Below, in pieces: positions 13,109 to 24,971 of a stretch of DNA of 64,000 nt. The translations under genes and the position numbers were made by a program. The stretch's first letter is position 1. Each line of letters begins with the position of its first letter. Source of the stretch: Megamerina dolium (Eukaryota; Arthropoda; Insecta; Diptera; Megamerinidae). The stretch lies in contig OY978525.1 of the NCBI GenBank assembly GCA_963854835.1, positions 117,875,018-117,939,017 of the forward strand. The letters run 5' to 3'. The notes beneath the pieces are model-generated. The model searched no databases and was not told where the DNA came from. It worked only from the letters and a program-made list of their open reading frames with translations.

Positions 13109-13492
13109 AGAGACGTCAAGCTTTCATCAACAAGTGTTTGAGGATCATATGTAGAATATTCTTGCCTAACACTATTTCCAACGAGGCTCCATGGCGTCTA
13201 ACGAACTAGGAATCTATACTGAATCAGATTAAGCGTAGGAAGTGGCGCTGGATTGGATACACGCTAAGAAAGCAGGCAGAAGGCATCACGAGAATGTCGC
13301 TCGAATAGAAGCCGCAAGGGAGCAGAAGCCGCGGACGTCCAAAAAACACTTGGAGAAGGTCAAACCTGCGGGAACTAGCTGAAGTCAACATCACATGGGA
13401 TGGCGCTAGAACAACAGTCCGGAATCGTGTGCGATGGAGAAGCCTTGTGGAGGCCCTATGCTACAATTAGGAGTGATAAAAGGAGAAAAAAA
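13109..13492 (+). mobile_element. 5'-truncated LINE end (RTE-like), with 12-bp target duplication
   Basis: Reading the + strand in shifting frames gives the C-terminal tail typical of an RT ORF: WRWIGYTLRKQA, EGITRMSLE, SRGRPKNTWRRSNLRELAEV, then NRVRWRSLVEALC. The 12-bp word atctgagggtgc occurs immediately before (13097-13108) and immediately after (13493-13504) the segment, which defines a target-site duplication and fixes both ends. A related copy is at about 27865-28440 and a more distant one at 59757-60040. The clade (RTE-like) is a motif-based guess. Confidence 0.85.
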
Positions 13493-13504
13493 ATCTGAGG
13501 GTGC

Positions 13505-14319
13505 GATAAAGGTGTGATTGATAAATAGCTTGTGTGCAATCTTTACTATATACTGCAGGATTGAGACCTATGTTTTGTCTAGTGAGCCCTATGGCTTTCC
13601 AGGAGACCACGAATATTGTTCAAGTAGGAATCCAAGTCAGAGAGAGACTGCATTAATCGGGCATCCTCCGTATGGTATCAAAGCACTCTGCAACAAACTA
13701 AAAAGAACAACTTCAAGAGCCTTAGTAGCATTATCACTATCCCAGAAGATAATAATAATAGGGCTTTTTGGATATTTATTACAGATATTTTTTCCACGAA
13801 TAGCAATTACAAGAATCTCAGCATAAAAGGCATCATCCAGGTATGGAAAACTTCACAGCTATCATTAGCTCCGTTAGACCCACGCATATAACGGTTTTAT
13901 TGGTAGCTAAGTAAACCTACTGTATATATCTTGTAGGAAAAGTGACAAAAAATGACTCAAAAGCTCGAAAGCTCAAAGCGTTGATAACACAGTGCGACAT
14001 GATTTTCGGTATTGAATTATTGAGTTTTCTTCTTCTTCTTAATTAATACGAAATTGGTCCTTACATCATAATTCTCACGGACTCGAGCCGGAGCTTGAAG
14101 TAAAAAAAACTTTATTTTTAAATTTTAGAATTATTTATGTGGTAGCATTTTAATATTGAGCTTAAAGTTGAAAATTTTGGTTGGCTCTTTTTTTTCATCA
14201 GCATTAATGACACAGTGCGACAAGATTTTCGATAGTGAATGATTGACAAGTTATTGGAAAGTTTAAAAGAAAAGAAGAAAACAAATTTCTTGAATTTTCT
14301 GATAAGTATTTTCTGGAGT
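13505..14319. other. Unrecognised interval
   Basis: A 102-codon open frame at 13518-13826 shows no domain I recognise and does not look like a host exon. The rest is AT-rich. Confidence 0.45.
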
Positions 14320-14690
14320 GGGTGCCGTAGCTCAGTGGTTAGTGTGTTCGCGTTCTGATCTGTAGGTCATGGTTCAATCTCCGGCTGATGCATAACAAAT
14401 TTAATATCGATAAGATTTTTCTTTCGAACGGTACCCACCTGTCGGCAAGCAATTGACAAATCTTCCGACAGTAACAACTTGCCATGAAAAAGCTTCTAGA
14501 AGAACACTCTGACAAAGCTCAGAAAAAGTGATGTCACAAGTATTCTGCCGTTCGGAACCGGCTAAAATAAGTAGGTCCCTTCTAATACTGTCCAAAATTT
14601 AAGACGCACAACAGTAATGGAAGAGAAGCTCCGCCAATGAGCCCTTTGGGGCTTTAAGTGCCACATATTTATTTATTTTTTTTTTTTTTT
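14320..14690 (+). mobile_element. tRNA-derived SINE, copy 1
   Basis: A tRNA-like head at about 14321-14392 contains a Pol III A-box-like tagctcagtggttag and a B-box-like ggttcaatctc. It is followed by an unrelated body starting near aacggtacccacctgtcggc, ending with ctttggggctttaagtgcc and a T-rich tail at 14675-14690. The body is repeated without the head at 14932-15185, showing this is a dispersed repeat and not a single tRNA gene. Confidence 0.75.
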
Positions 14691-14813
14691 CTGAAGTCTT
14701 TATTTTTTTAACAGAAAATCAGTAAATAACACGGTAGCTTCTCATGTGTAACCACAAGAGGGGTTAAATGAATGACTCACCCTTAATAATTTTAACCCAA
14801 ATAATTTTTTTTT

Positions 14814-14931
14814 TTTAAACATACTTCCCTCTATCTTCACCCCTTAGGGAGGTTTCCCTACAAAATTTACATTTTTTAAAGAAATTGAAAATATCAGAGA
14901 CTCTCATCTTAGGGCGATTTCCCTCAAGTTC
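14814..14931 (-). repeat. Single diverged unit of the 154-bp satellite
   Basis: The segment with tatcttcaccccttagggag and ccctacaaaat matches the conserved part of the array at 19960-20960, which has ccccttagtggtgctcccat in each unit. It lies between two SINE bodies. Confidence 0.5.
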
Positions 14932-15300
14932 CTTTTTCGCACGGTGCCCACCTGTCGGCAAGAATTGGCAATTTTTCCGGCAGTAATAATTGACCGTGAA
15001 ATATGCTTCTCAAAAAAGCTCTGAGACAAAGCTCAGATAAATTGATGTGACAAGAGTTCTGCCGTTCCGAACCGGCTATTATAAGTAGATCTCTTCTAAT
15101 ACTCTCCAAATTTAGCATAGCACAACAGTACTGGAAGAGAAGCTCGGCCAATAAGCCCTTTGGGGCTTTAAGTGCCACATAATAAAAAATAAAATATACA
15201 ACAGTACTGGAAGAGAAACTCCGTCGTATCACAACGGGCCTTTCTGGCCTAAGTGCATTCGCTCAGAGAGCGGGCATTCACAATAACCTAACTTAACCTA
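14932..15300 (+). mobile_element. SINE body copy 2 plus partial third copy
   Basis: From cacggtgcccacctgtcggc to ctttaagtgccacataata the sequence follows the body of SINE copy 1 base for base with scattered substitutions, but the tRNA-like head is missing. A partial third copy follows from acaacagtactggaagagaa and ends in a different tail (cgctcagagagcgggcattc, a small hairpin) and a cctaacttaacctaac run. Confidence 0.7.
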
Positions 15301-17620
15301 ACTTAATTCATAGTGGCACATTGTATACCCACTTGTATATAGTTTCACCTTTTAAATATTTTAATTTTTTTTTTTTTTTCATTTAAATTTCTTATTTTCT
15401 ACGCTCTGATTTTGCACTAAATAAGCTTTTAACCTTATAATGCGCGCATATCGTAATTTGATGCTGAATGCAGCATGCAATTGATTTGACAGAATATAAT
15501 GCTTTAGATTTTTTTTTTGTGTTTTGCCATCATCTTCGACTGTATGTTGTTGTTGTTGTTGTAATTTTGAAATAAATTTTTCGCCTGCACTTACAATATA
15601 GGTACTTGTATCTTCATACGATACCCCACTGTGTTTCTAAGTAAAAATGTCGACTGAAGCAAAAGCATCAACAAAGCAATAGCAATAAAGCAGTAAAGTG
15701 TTATGAATTGTTGGTAGCAACTTTGCTTGCACGTGTTACCATATGTTAGTCTACATATTTATCAACTGTCATAAACAGAAATACATGAATATATATATTT
15801 ATATTTATATGTAATGCATTAGACAATATATTTTATACCATATTTACTAACATATTTATTTCAGTTCTCTACCTTTATATCATACATTTTCATTTGCAAC
15901 GCATATTGTACTGCTCCACATACTCCACATACTACCTATACTACCCGTAGATATTGTATGGAGTACACATTTATGCCAACGTACATTTATTTAAATGTGA
16001 GTACATAATTTTCATGTGTCATGTCATGTTAGATCAAACTGTATTCAGACAGTCCAGTCTGGGTCCACGTTAGCTGATCTATATTTTAGCAGACTCACAG
16101 TTTGTTCCGGTTTTATTGTATTGTATTGCAACTATATAGGTAGAAGGTATGTACTATATATGTATACTATATCCCTGCTCGTATATCTGTCTAACTGTCT
16201 GTCTGTCTGACTGTCTATTTGTTTGTTCATTTGGTTCATTTGTAATTGCAGTATATACGTATCTATTTCCTTATAGGCTCAATTTCATGTTGGCTTACAA
16301 CTGTTTGCTATTCTTTTTTTGTAATTTTATTTTATTTTTTTTTTTTTATGTACCTTTATCCAGTGATGCTGCTCATTGTAAGTACATCTTTTTTTTTATT
16401 ATTTTGGATTTTGTCCATTCATCAAAGTGATAGATAGATTTACTACATGTATATACATTTAGTAACAATAATGCTTTGTTCATTTTGGCTTTTAGATACG
16501 TGAGTACGTACTATATGCATATGAAATCATATAGATTTTCACTTTGTGATGTTCATGACTTTATTTTGTTATTTTCTTTTTTTCTCCTTTGTTAATGAAT
16601 TATCTAAAAATAAGAAGCGTATTGATTTCAAAGTCTGTTTAAAAATACATATTTTAATTGAATTAATAGAATTATTCTTTAGAATATTCTCTGAAAATTC
16701 ATAAAGAAGTAATTGGGTGAATTCGGCGCTAATAAAAATTCAGACGACGATTTTCTTCTATCTTAGACTACATATTTTCCAAAGAGAGCAATATGAAATA
16801 TTGAATTTTTTTCACAAGTAAAATAAGTAAATCTTTAAAAAATTGACAATAAATTTGAGTTACGACATTTGACCCCCAAAGAATTATTTTCATGAGCATT
16901 TATAGCATTGAATTATTCAAGCGAATATTTTGAGTTGGATTACATTTTATTGGAAAGATATATGAAGAAATTCCCCACCATTCTACATGCCCTTCAAATA
17001 ATGATGAAATATATCAAAACAATTCTTTAGGATGTCCTACTCATCGTCATTTCAGATATTCTATTAGCCTATTTGAATACTTTTTGATATAGAAAAAAAT
17101 TTTACGTAAAAATTAAGAGATCAGCTATCACATGACTATTTGGATTATATCCACATGAAAAATTACTAATCGAAAAAGAAATTACCTTTTGTTCATTTAC
17201 TTATCTCAATGATATTATAAACTAAATGAGAATTATAATGTGCTTTGCCATACTGAACACCATCAGCTAGAAAGTGCTATATGTATATTGTATGCATGCA
17301 CATTTTACGCTGTAGAGCTGATTAAAATTTAATGAAATTTCAAGTATTCATAGATCATTAAAGTGTTTACTTGGAATTTGCCAAGCTTGAGTCACTTTTC
17401 TATTCAATTCCATACATATTCTCTAAAGCTATTCAATATTAGCTTTAGAGAGCTTCCTTTATTATTCACTACAATAGAGAAACAAGGTAATACTTGTGTC
17501 AGAATTTCTATAAGAAATCATAAATTTCAGTCGGAAAGAGGTGATTCTGGATAAAATACTTGAGATGTTTGACTTTTAACTTTAGAGAGAGAGAGCGAGA
17601 GAGAGATTTGATGACTTATA
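15301..17620. other. Non-coding AT-rich interval
   Basis: Contains a short (TTG)n, (TGTC)n-like words near 16190-16215 and T-runs. The hydrophobic open frames around 16149-16437 are low-complexity and unsupported. Confidence 0.6.
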
Positions 17621-18144
17621 GCCTAGACAGACGGCAGCCTAATTCCGGATTACCGGCGCACTTAAACCGAATAAAATCTTAACCTGACAGACGGCAGTAT
17701 TGCGGATTAACTAAACAGCTGATTGCTGTTTTATTAGATCTGACCACTTACATTACAATCACTATCAATTTCGGTCATCTGTCACTCTCGATGTGAGAAA
17801 ATCTACAAGAAGTTCGTGAACTGAAAATTATCAGAAACTTATAAATTGACATTTACAGTTCGTAATTGACAACTGTATTTATTTTTTCGCCAATGCTTTT
17901 CATGTTGAAAACTGTTAACAATTGTTGAAATTTGTTCATAAGCGAACACAGCTATTGTTTTGTAAGTTAGATCGAGAAAAATGCACAATAGAAATTTTTC
18001 AGCAGTGTTGCCATTGAAAATTGACCTAATCCTCTTCAATTTTGAGGATTAACTCGTAGAGTTAATGCGGATTAGCTGCAGTTATTGCTCGAGTTAATTC
18101 GAATTAAATCGTTAATCCGGATTAACGCTGCCGTCTGTCAGGGC
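17621..18144. mobile_element. Short TIR element (MITE) with duplicated end
   Basis: The left end tagcctagacagacggcagc and the inverse of the right end (tagccctgacagacggcagc) match over about 20 bp, and the match resumes inward at taat.ccggatta. The flanking ta on both sides fits a TA target duplication, as for Tc1/mariner-type elements. A second left-end-like copy, cctgacagacggcag followed by gcggattaac, lies inside at about 17685-17710. There is no transposase; length is 524 bp. Confidence 0.75.
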
Positions 18145-19794
18145 TATTATATTTTTTTTATATTTCTTTCAATCGTATATTCATTAATCTTCATATTTAA
18201 ATAAAATTGTTCTTTATTCTGCTTCTTCTATTTTGACAAACTATTCACAATAAACGCAAATTGTCATTTTCCAGGGTTGTTATATATTTTTTAATGCAAA
18301 TTCTATAAAATTGAAGTTCTTTCTATGCCGAAATTGAGAATTTCAACTCAATTTGGGATGAAATTGAGAAAACTGCAGAAAACTTCGGACAATTTCGCTG
18401 TCGTCTGAACAAAATTTAACTTAAGTCAAGTTTGATCTGGGACGGCTAATATTCTCTCGGCAGTTCCAAATTTTTTTTACTAACTATGACGGTATAAATT
18501 GAAAAATTTATTGAAATTAAATTTTTAAAGACTTGAAATTGGCAATGAAATTTAAATCTCATCGAGAAATATAAAAATTTCTAAAAAAAAACATTCAAAA
18601 TAATAAACGATTTAATATTGAAAACCCTGTGAGATTGCAAAAATTGTCATACAATTGTGCTATTCAATAAATTTGATTGTAAATAATAACTATTTCATAA
18701 AAAAAAAGCTCAATACAAATCTGTATTTTCAATAAAATTGTCATTTAATTGAAATTTGAATTTTACATCAAAATTATATATAAAAACACAATCGCAACTC
18801 ATAAAATGTTTAATATAAATTTAACGACAAAATTTGAGGGAGGAAGAGGAGAAATTAAAGAAAAAAAATACGAGACACACACACATAAACACACAGAATA
18901 ACCAAATTGGAAAACCTCAAAAACAAACATTTGCACTAAAACAATTAAACACAACTATACTATACTATAATAATGTACATGTTGTAGTTGTTGTTGTTTG
19001 TTGTTTGTTTTTTTTTTTTTGCGACTGAAATAAATTCCACAATTAATTGCTACGAAACCACAACAACGAACAGCGACTGCAACAATATTGACACATCAAA
19101 ATGCCAAGCGAACTAGAAATAAAAATTGAACTCACACACACACACACACACACATTCATACAAAAAAAAAATAATAATAATAAAAATTCAAATGCAAACA
19201 TATAACAAGGCAGAGCGCTTGCAATCACAAATGTACACGTTTTACATTTTGCAATGTGAACAAATTGGAGTAAAAACAAAACCAAAAAAAAAAAACAGAA
19301 ATATTTCGAAATTACACAGAAAACGCCCGCATATCGAAATCTATCTCTGTCGATGGAGACACACGCCCTTTATATGTACCAAATGTATATGTACTAGTCT
19401 GCACATACCACCTACCAACAGTATCAAGCAAGCATAATTGTTTATATGTATGCATGTATGTGTGTGTGTGTGTATTTATATTACAGCCCGTTGGCAGGTT
19501 AACAGGAATGAAGAATAAAACCAACAACAATAACTAGAAGAGACAAGAGATAAAAATAAAATCATTTTTTTTTTGTTTGTTTTGTATTTCTGTCGCAGCG
19601 AGAAGAATGCTTTGAAGCGTATATTTTCATTTTGTTGATAACAAAAATATTTGCATCAATGATACCACACAAACACACACATAGAGTCATGCATCAATAC
19701 AATCATATATGTACTAGGCATAAAATACTCTATTGACAGCTGTCCAAAAATTACATAAAACAATGAAAATAGCGTTGCATGCAAAATATAACAG

Positions 19795-19841
<47 letters not shown>

Positions 19842-19955
19842 AAAGAAAAACATTAGAAAATTATTCATAGTTGCAATAATATATACACATTAAGGTGGTT
19901 GTTAACATTTTAAATGCTCAGTATTAGCAAAAAACATTACGTTTTGAATAATTTA
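18145..19955. other. Non-coding interval with (CA)n microsatellites
   Basis: Holds two (CA)n tracts, about 19133-19154 and 19796-19839, plus (GT)n near 19459-19473. No gene recognised. Confidence 0.6.
19796..19839. repeat. (AC)n microsatellite
   Basis: About 22 uninterrupted ac units. Confidence 0.95.
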
Positions 19956-19959
19956 AAGA

Positions 19960-20960
19960 ATTCTTTCACTAAGAGTATTTCTACTGAATATTCTTACCCT
20001 CTCTAATCATCCCTTAGTGGTGCTTCCATACAAAATGTCAGCAAAAACACCTTAAAATCGATCAATAATGAAAAAATCGCTCCAATAGTGATAAAATGTG
20101 ACCGATCTCCATTAATTTTTTCTTCGCAATATTTATTCTGCTCATTCTTACTCTCTATGTCCACCCCTTAGTGGTGCTCCCATACAAAATGTCAACAAAA
20201 ACACCTTAAAATCGATTAACAATAGAAAAAACCGCTGCTAGAGCGATAAAATGTGTAACCAATCTCCATTTTTTTCTTCGCAATATTTATTCTGCTCATT
20301 CCATGTCCACCCCTTAGTGGTGCTCCCATACAAAATGTCAGCAAAAACACCTTAAAATCTACCAATAACGAAAAAATCGCTTCTAGAGCAATAAAATTTG
20401 TGACCGATCTTCATTAATTTTTTCTTACCCAGTATTTTTACTGAATATTCTTACTCTCTATATCCACCCCTTAGTGGTGCTCCCATACAAAATGTCAGCA
20501 GAAACACCTTAAAATCGATCAATAATGAAAAAATCGCTGCAATAGTGATAAAATGTGACCGATCTCCATTAATTTTTTCTTCGCAGTATTTATTCTGCTC
20601 ATTCTTACCCTCTATGTCCACCCCTTAGTGGTGCTCCCATAAAAAATTACCGCAAAAAAACTTTACAATCGACCAATAATGAAAAAATCGCTCCTAGAGC
20701 GATAAAATGTGTAATCGACCTCCATGAATTTTTCATTTCTAATATTTATTCAGCTCATTCTTATTTTCTATATCCATCTCTTAATGGAGCACCCATACAA
20801 AATGACAGCACAAACATTCGAAAATCGACAGAAATAATTCAAAAATTTCTCCGAAATCAATGAAATATATGACTTATCCTTATAAATTTTTTCTCGCCAA
20901 CATTTTCCTCAAACCTATCTACTCCCTATCTTCATTTCATTGGTGGGCTCCCATATAAAA
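19960..20960 (-). repeat. 154-bp satellite array (about seven units)
   Basis: The word ccccttagtggtgctcccat and variants recurs with starts near 20011, 20165, 20311, 20468, 20622, 20778 and 20933, spacings 146-157 bp. Each unit continues with acaaaatgtcagcaaaaaca, a ccttaaaatcgatcaata segment and ccgatctccattaattttt. The tcccatacaaaa part is shared with the 152-bp satellite elsewhere in the window, suggesting a common origin. The last two units are strongly decayed and run into a LINE remnant. Confidence 0.88.
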
Positions 20961-21059
20961 TAGAAACGTAAAGTAGCTGGGTACAATTTGGACCAGCAAA
21001 AATTTTGTGGGAAAAAATAGGGGACTAATACCTACAATGTCACTGTGGCTATACACAGC

Positions 21060-22195
21060 AATTACAAGAACCATAATTGCCTATACGGCATAATTGCCTT
21101 TGGTGCAAAAAGCTGGACAAGGTTACAACACAGCTCAAGATCGATAGAATTCAAAGACTAGCCTGCGTCTATGTAACAGAAGCAATGAAGTCAACTCCTG
21201 CTCTTGAGGTCTTGTGAAATTTACCTCCCATTCATCTTTTCATTAAGAAAGATGCTTTGCAATTTACACTAAAGCTGATTATTGGAAATGAGGAAGGCTC
21301 CACTCGGCTATTGGAATCTCTATCGTGAGAAGAAATAGTAACGAGCAGGTTGACCCTTAGAGAAACCCTTCTGTAAAACGTAGTATAACTTCCAATGTAA
21401 CTTTAAGCTCATACTCCCTGATAGGGTTAATTGGGAACAGAATAGACCTCGACCGGCAATTAAGTCTCATGTATGGTACACAGATGGGTCCTCAAAAACC
21501 GGTGACGGTGTTGGTGCACGTTTGGTGCATATTTGGAGAAAAACCCAGAAGGAGTAGTGCTTAATGCTTTCGAAATTAAATCGAAATTAGTTTGGGATTG
21601 TTTAATACTTCTAAAAAGACTAGCATCTAATAACAGAGTTCATCTGATATGGGTACCAGGTCAGAGTGGACATTTAGTAAACGAAAAGGCAGATGAGCTT
21701 GCAAGAAAAGGGGCAGTCAGTAAATTTATTGGACCAGAGCCATTCTGCGGGCTGCCTTGAAGCTCTACCAAATATAAAATTAACACTTAGCTCGAAAGAA
21801 TATCGCACCAATATTGGATGGAAACAAAAGTTCTCACAAGGGAACTGCTAAAGTACTGAGTTTGACTCGGACTGGTATTCGCATTGTCACGCGATTCTTG
21901 ATCGGACATTGCAGAATAATGAAACACCTACACAATATGATAGGATAAGTCAAAACTACCTCTGTAGGTTATGTAACGGCGACGAAGAAACAGCTGAACA
22001 TCTACTTTGTCACTGTAACGGTCTGATATGGACCAGGCTTCGTTACTTAAGTAGTTATTACCTAGAACTGTCAGACATAGCGGAAAAGTCTCTTAAAGAT
22101 GTCTTTGAATTCCTAGTGAATACTAGACTTAAGAAGTACTTGTAAATTTTCAGAGTGTATCACCATAGGTCTATTTTGGCCGCAGTGACAAGGTG
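21060..22195 (+). pseudogene. LINE remnant: RT C-terminus, RNase H and zinc knuckle
   Basis: In shifting + frames one reads an RT thumb-like segment (RIQRLACVYVTEAMKSTPALE, about 21150-21215), an RNase H domain from about 21470 (WYTDGSSKTGDG, later HLIWVPGQSGHLVNEKADEL at 21635-21700) and a C-terminal knuckle CRLCNGDEETAEHLLCHC at about 21962-22015. This domain order is that of RNase H-bearing LINEs such as R1, LOA or I relatives. Stops and frameshifts make it dead. The segment GPEP after ELARKGA also occurs in the minus-strand remnant at 37090-38150, so these two are one family. Confidence 0.8.
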
Positions 22196-23973
22196 ACTGG
22201 TTCACGCTCTACAATCAATCCATCTGGGCACAAATCAGCAATTTCCTTTTGATTCTTTAGAAAGAAATGCTTTAAATGTTCGAAATTGTATGCTTTTTAC
22301 TGTGCCAGGTTGTCAAATGTTGTCTCTATACAATTTGACCCTTCTTAATATACAAATGTATACAAACATATTGTATTTATGTATATACAACATGTTGCTA
22401 CACATAAATTGTATTTTAATGGGGGCGTGGAGTTAAAATATTGCAGTATGGCAAATACAAATGTTTTTATTTCATCTGCATATATACATACAATGTAGAA
22501 AATTGGTCAAATTAAATTGACAAATTGTTTTTCTGACCATATCGTATAATAGAATGTGCTGTTGATGCGATTTTTATATGCATAACTGATTATGTTGGAT
22601 GTTGTTTTATTTTTGTGACGTATACAGTGCTAATATCCTGTATAAAAAAAAATTGTTTGTTTAATTTTTATAGAAATAGAAAATTGCAATTTATTATGTT
22701 TGTCAAAGAATAATATTTATATTAAAAACTAATGTCAATGATGTCAATGGCAATAATGTTAACAGAGAAATGCCAGTGATACATTTTTTACAAAGATCTA
22801 ATGACCAAAAATTGACAATTTTTTAAGAAAAATGCATCAAATTCGTGGTGAAAATGGGATGTAAATGAATATAACATCATATAAATAATATCTCAAGCAT
22901 TTAATAAGTCGATTCCTTCCTTTAATATATCGCCAGCCGAAATAGGTCAACGACAAGGCTTACAGATCAGCATAATTTTTCTTCCACCATTTAACGTTGT
23001 GATACAAATAAGCTTTCTTAGCTCAAGCGCTATTCTAAATATGACTCATAGAGTTCATTGTTCATTCATATTAATAAATATTTGTGTTGCATAAAATATT
23101 ATGCTATTTATATTTGAAATATCTATTAAAATTATTCAAATCAAATGCAATTGCATAGTGACCGTGAAAAATTAAATCGATGCAATTTAATCATACCAAC
23201 AACCATATACATACATACAATATATGATATTTAATAGAAGTTAGACAAAATTCGAAAAACCACAAAATGAAATGGAGCAAAAGAACAATTTTCCACCACT
23301 ACTTACGGTATATAGCATACTATGCTATGTCGTTACAATAAAAAATTGAACTCTTTCATTGCACCCATTTATTTCATCTAAATTACTTCTTTGCTCACTT
23401 TACGGGTGCTTCTTGCTATGCCATTAGTTTTTATTCTTTATCCGCTATTTTTTTTGTGTACTTGATGGTAGTGCTACAATCATTTCAATGGCTTCCATAA
23501 AATTCAACCAAGCAGCCAGCCAACCAAGCGACCAACTAACTAACAATCTTCTTTACTATTCTAACAATTGCAATTCAAAACCTTTAACCTTCAACATGGA
23601 GAAGAAGAAGAAGAAGAAGTAGAATAATAAAAAATAAAAAACGAAGATGAAACCCACTTACATTTTAATTAACTTACGATTTGTTATGGTACGTAGATGC
23701 AATATGATGACGCCACACGGTGCTATGTTCATCGTACGTACGATGCGATACGATACGGTCCTATATATATATAATATATATTAAGTTATGCTCTGCCATT
23801 GAAAACACACAGGAATGTGTGTACTCATAAAATGAATTGAATGAAAAAGAAAATACGATGGAAATATTAAAGAAAAGCCATTTACTACATAGAACTTCAC
23901 ATACATAGAAAATTTACACGTACTTGTCTATGACTTCAATTAATCTTTATTCTATCTATTGTTATAATTTTAG
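22196..23973. other. Non-coding interval upstream of the first pk exon seen
   Basis: AT-rich, with (GAA)n near 23600 and a self-complementary cgtacgtacg near 23735. The polypyrimidine stretch and tag at 23971-23973 form the acceptor of the next exon. Confidence 0.65.
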
Positions 23974-24838
23974 GCCCATCAGTCGAACGCCGCTAACTCA
24001 GGTATCATATTTACAAAAAATTCCAACATTACCGCGTCATTTTTCACCCAGCAGCGGTGGAATTAGTGGTAGTGGAGCAGCGGGAACCACAACAGCACTG
24101 TTCGGTGGTGGCAATCGCACGCAACATGCAATGAGCCATCCATCTATACCATTGCCAAGCAGTTCCTCAGCCAATGCTTTATATACACATCCAAATGCTG
24201 CCATATTATCGACTTCACCACTGCCAGTACAACGACATTTTCATCATCAGCAGCAGCAGCTACAGCAGCAACCAGGATCACCATCACATTTACCACATTT
24301 ACCGCCAGCATCGCATCAGCATCAGCAACAGCAGCAGCAACAGCAGCAACATTTTCATCACCATCACAATCAGTATTTGCCGTCACATCATCAATTGCCG
24401 TCATCTGCCACAACTTCTGCTCCACAACACTTACCACTGCCACACGGTGTTCTCCTACAACCGCCACTGCCACCACCGCCGCTGCCATCGCAGCATTTAC
24501 AACCACAATATTCGCCTGCTGCGTCTGCTTCATCGTCCTCCAAGTATTCGTCAAGTTCACTGAAACACCATCAGCATCAGCAACAATCACCGTCATCATC
24601 GACGTCAACACAATTGCTGCATCATCATATGTTGCAACAGCAGCAGCAGCCGCATCAATTGTCACCGGCAATTTCTTCACCATCACCGCCATCGTTACTG
24701 CATCATCCCTCATCGGCACATGCACCCTTTCTGGCGGGACAACAATTGGATATACAACGACATTCGCATTCTGACGATGATAGCGGTTGTGCTCTGGAAG
24801 AGTACACATGGATACCACCTGGTCTCAGACCGGATCAG
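23974..24838 (+). CDS. pk: prickle, first shared coding exon in the window (partial 5')
   Basis: Starts after the acceptor ttataattttag with one base that completes a split codon, then reads [20 protein letters not shown], the known conserved start of the part common to Drosophila Prickle isoforms. The ATG at 23924 is in frame but lies in the intron and should not be taken as the start; the true N-terminus must come from upstream exons not seen here. The exon encodes 288 residues rich in Gln, His, Pro and Ser (poly-Gln/His blocks near 24244-24370) and ends with [20 protein letters not shown] and the donor gtatgt. The last twelve residues open the PET domain. Prickle is a cytoplasmic planar cell polarity protein that works with Van Gogh at the proximal cell side. 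The paralogue espinas is the main alternative. Confidence 0.95.
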
Positions 24839-24971
24839 GTATGTTCAAATGATGTTTGAAATTCTATACGCAAAATTTGCAAACCATAAATTGTCGGTTA
24901 GAAGTGTAAAGGTTAAATGAATGGCCAAATTGAGTCAAACATGGTAGTACTTGCAGTAATCGCATAATATA

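Noticed and set aside
14320..14392. Functional tRNA gene
   Set aside because: A- and B-boxes are present but the cloverleaf is poor and it is continuous with a SINE body repeated nearby.
23924..23973. ATG giving an N-terminal extension of the pk exon
   Set aside because: The bases form the end of an intron with a good acceptor, and homology to Prickle starts only after it.
1..23973. A second host gene upstream of pk
   Set aside because: No frame here has conserved domains other than transposases and reverse transcriptases.
24144..24818. 224-codon minus-strand open frame
   Set aside because: It is the antisense of the CAG/CAT-rich pk exon; lack of stops follows from the biased composition.
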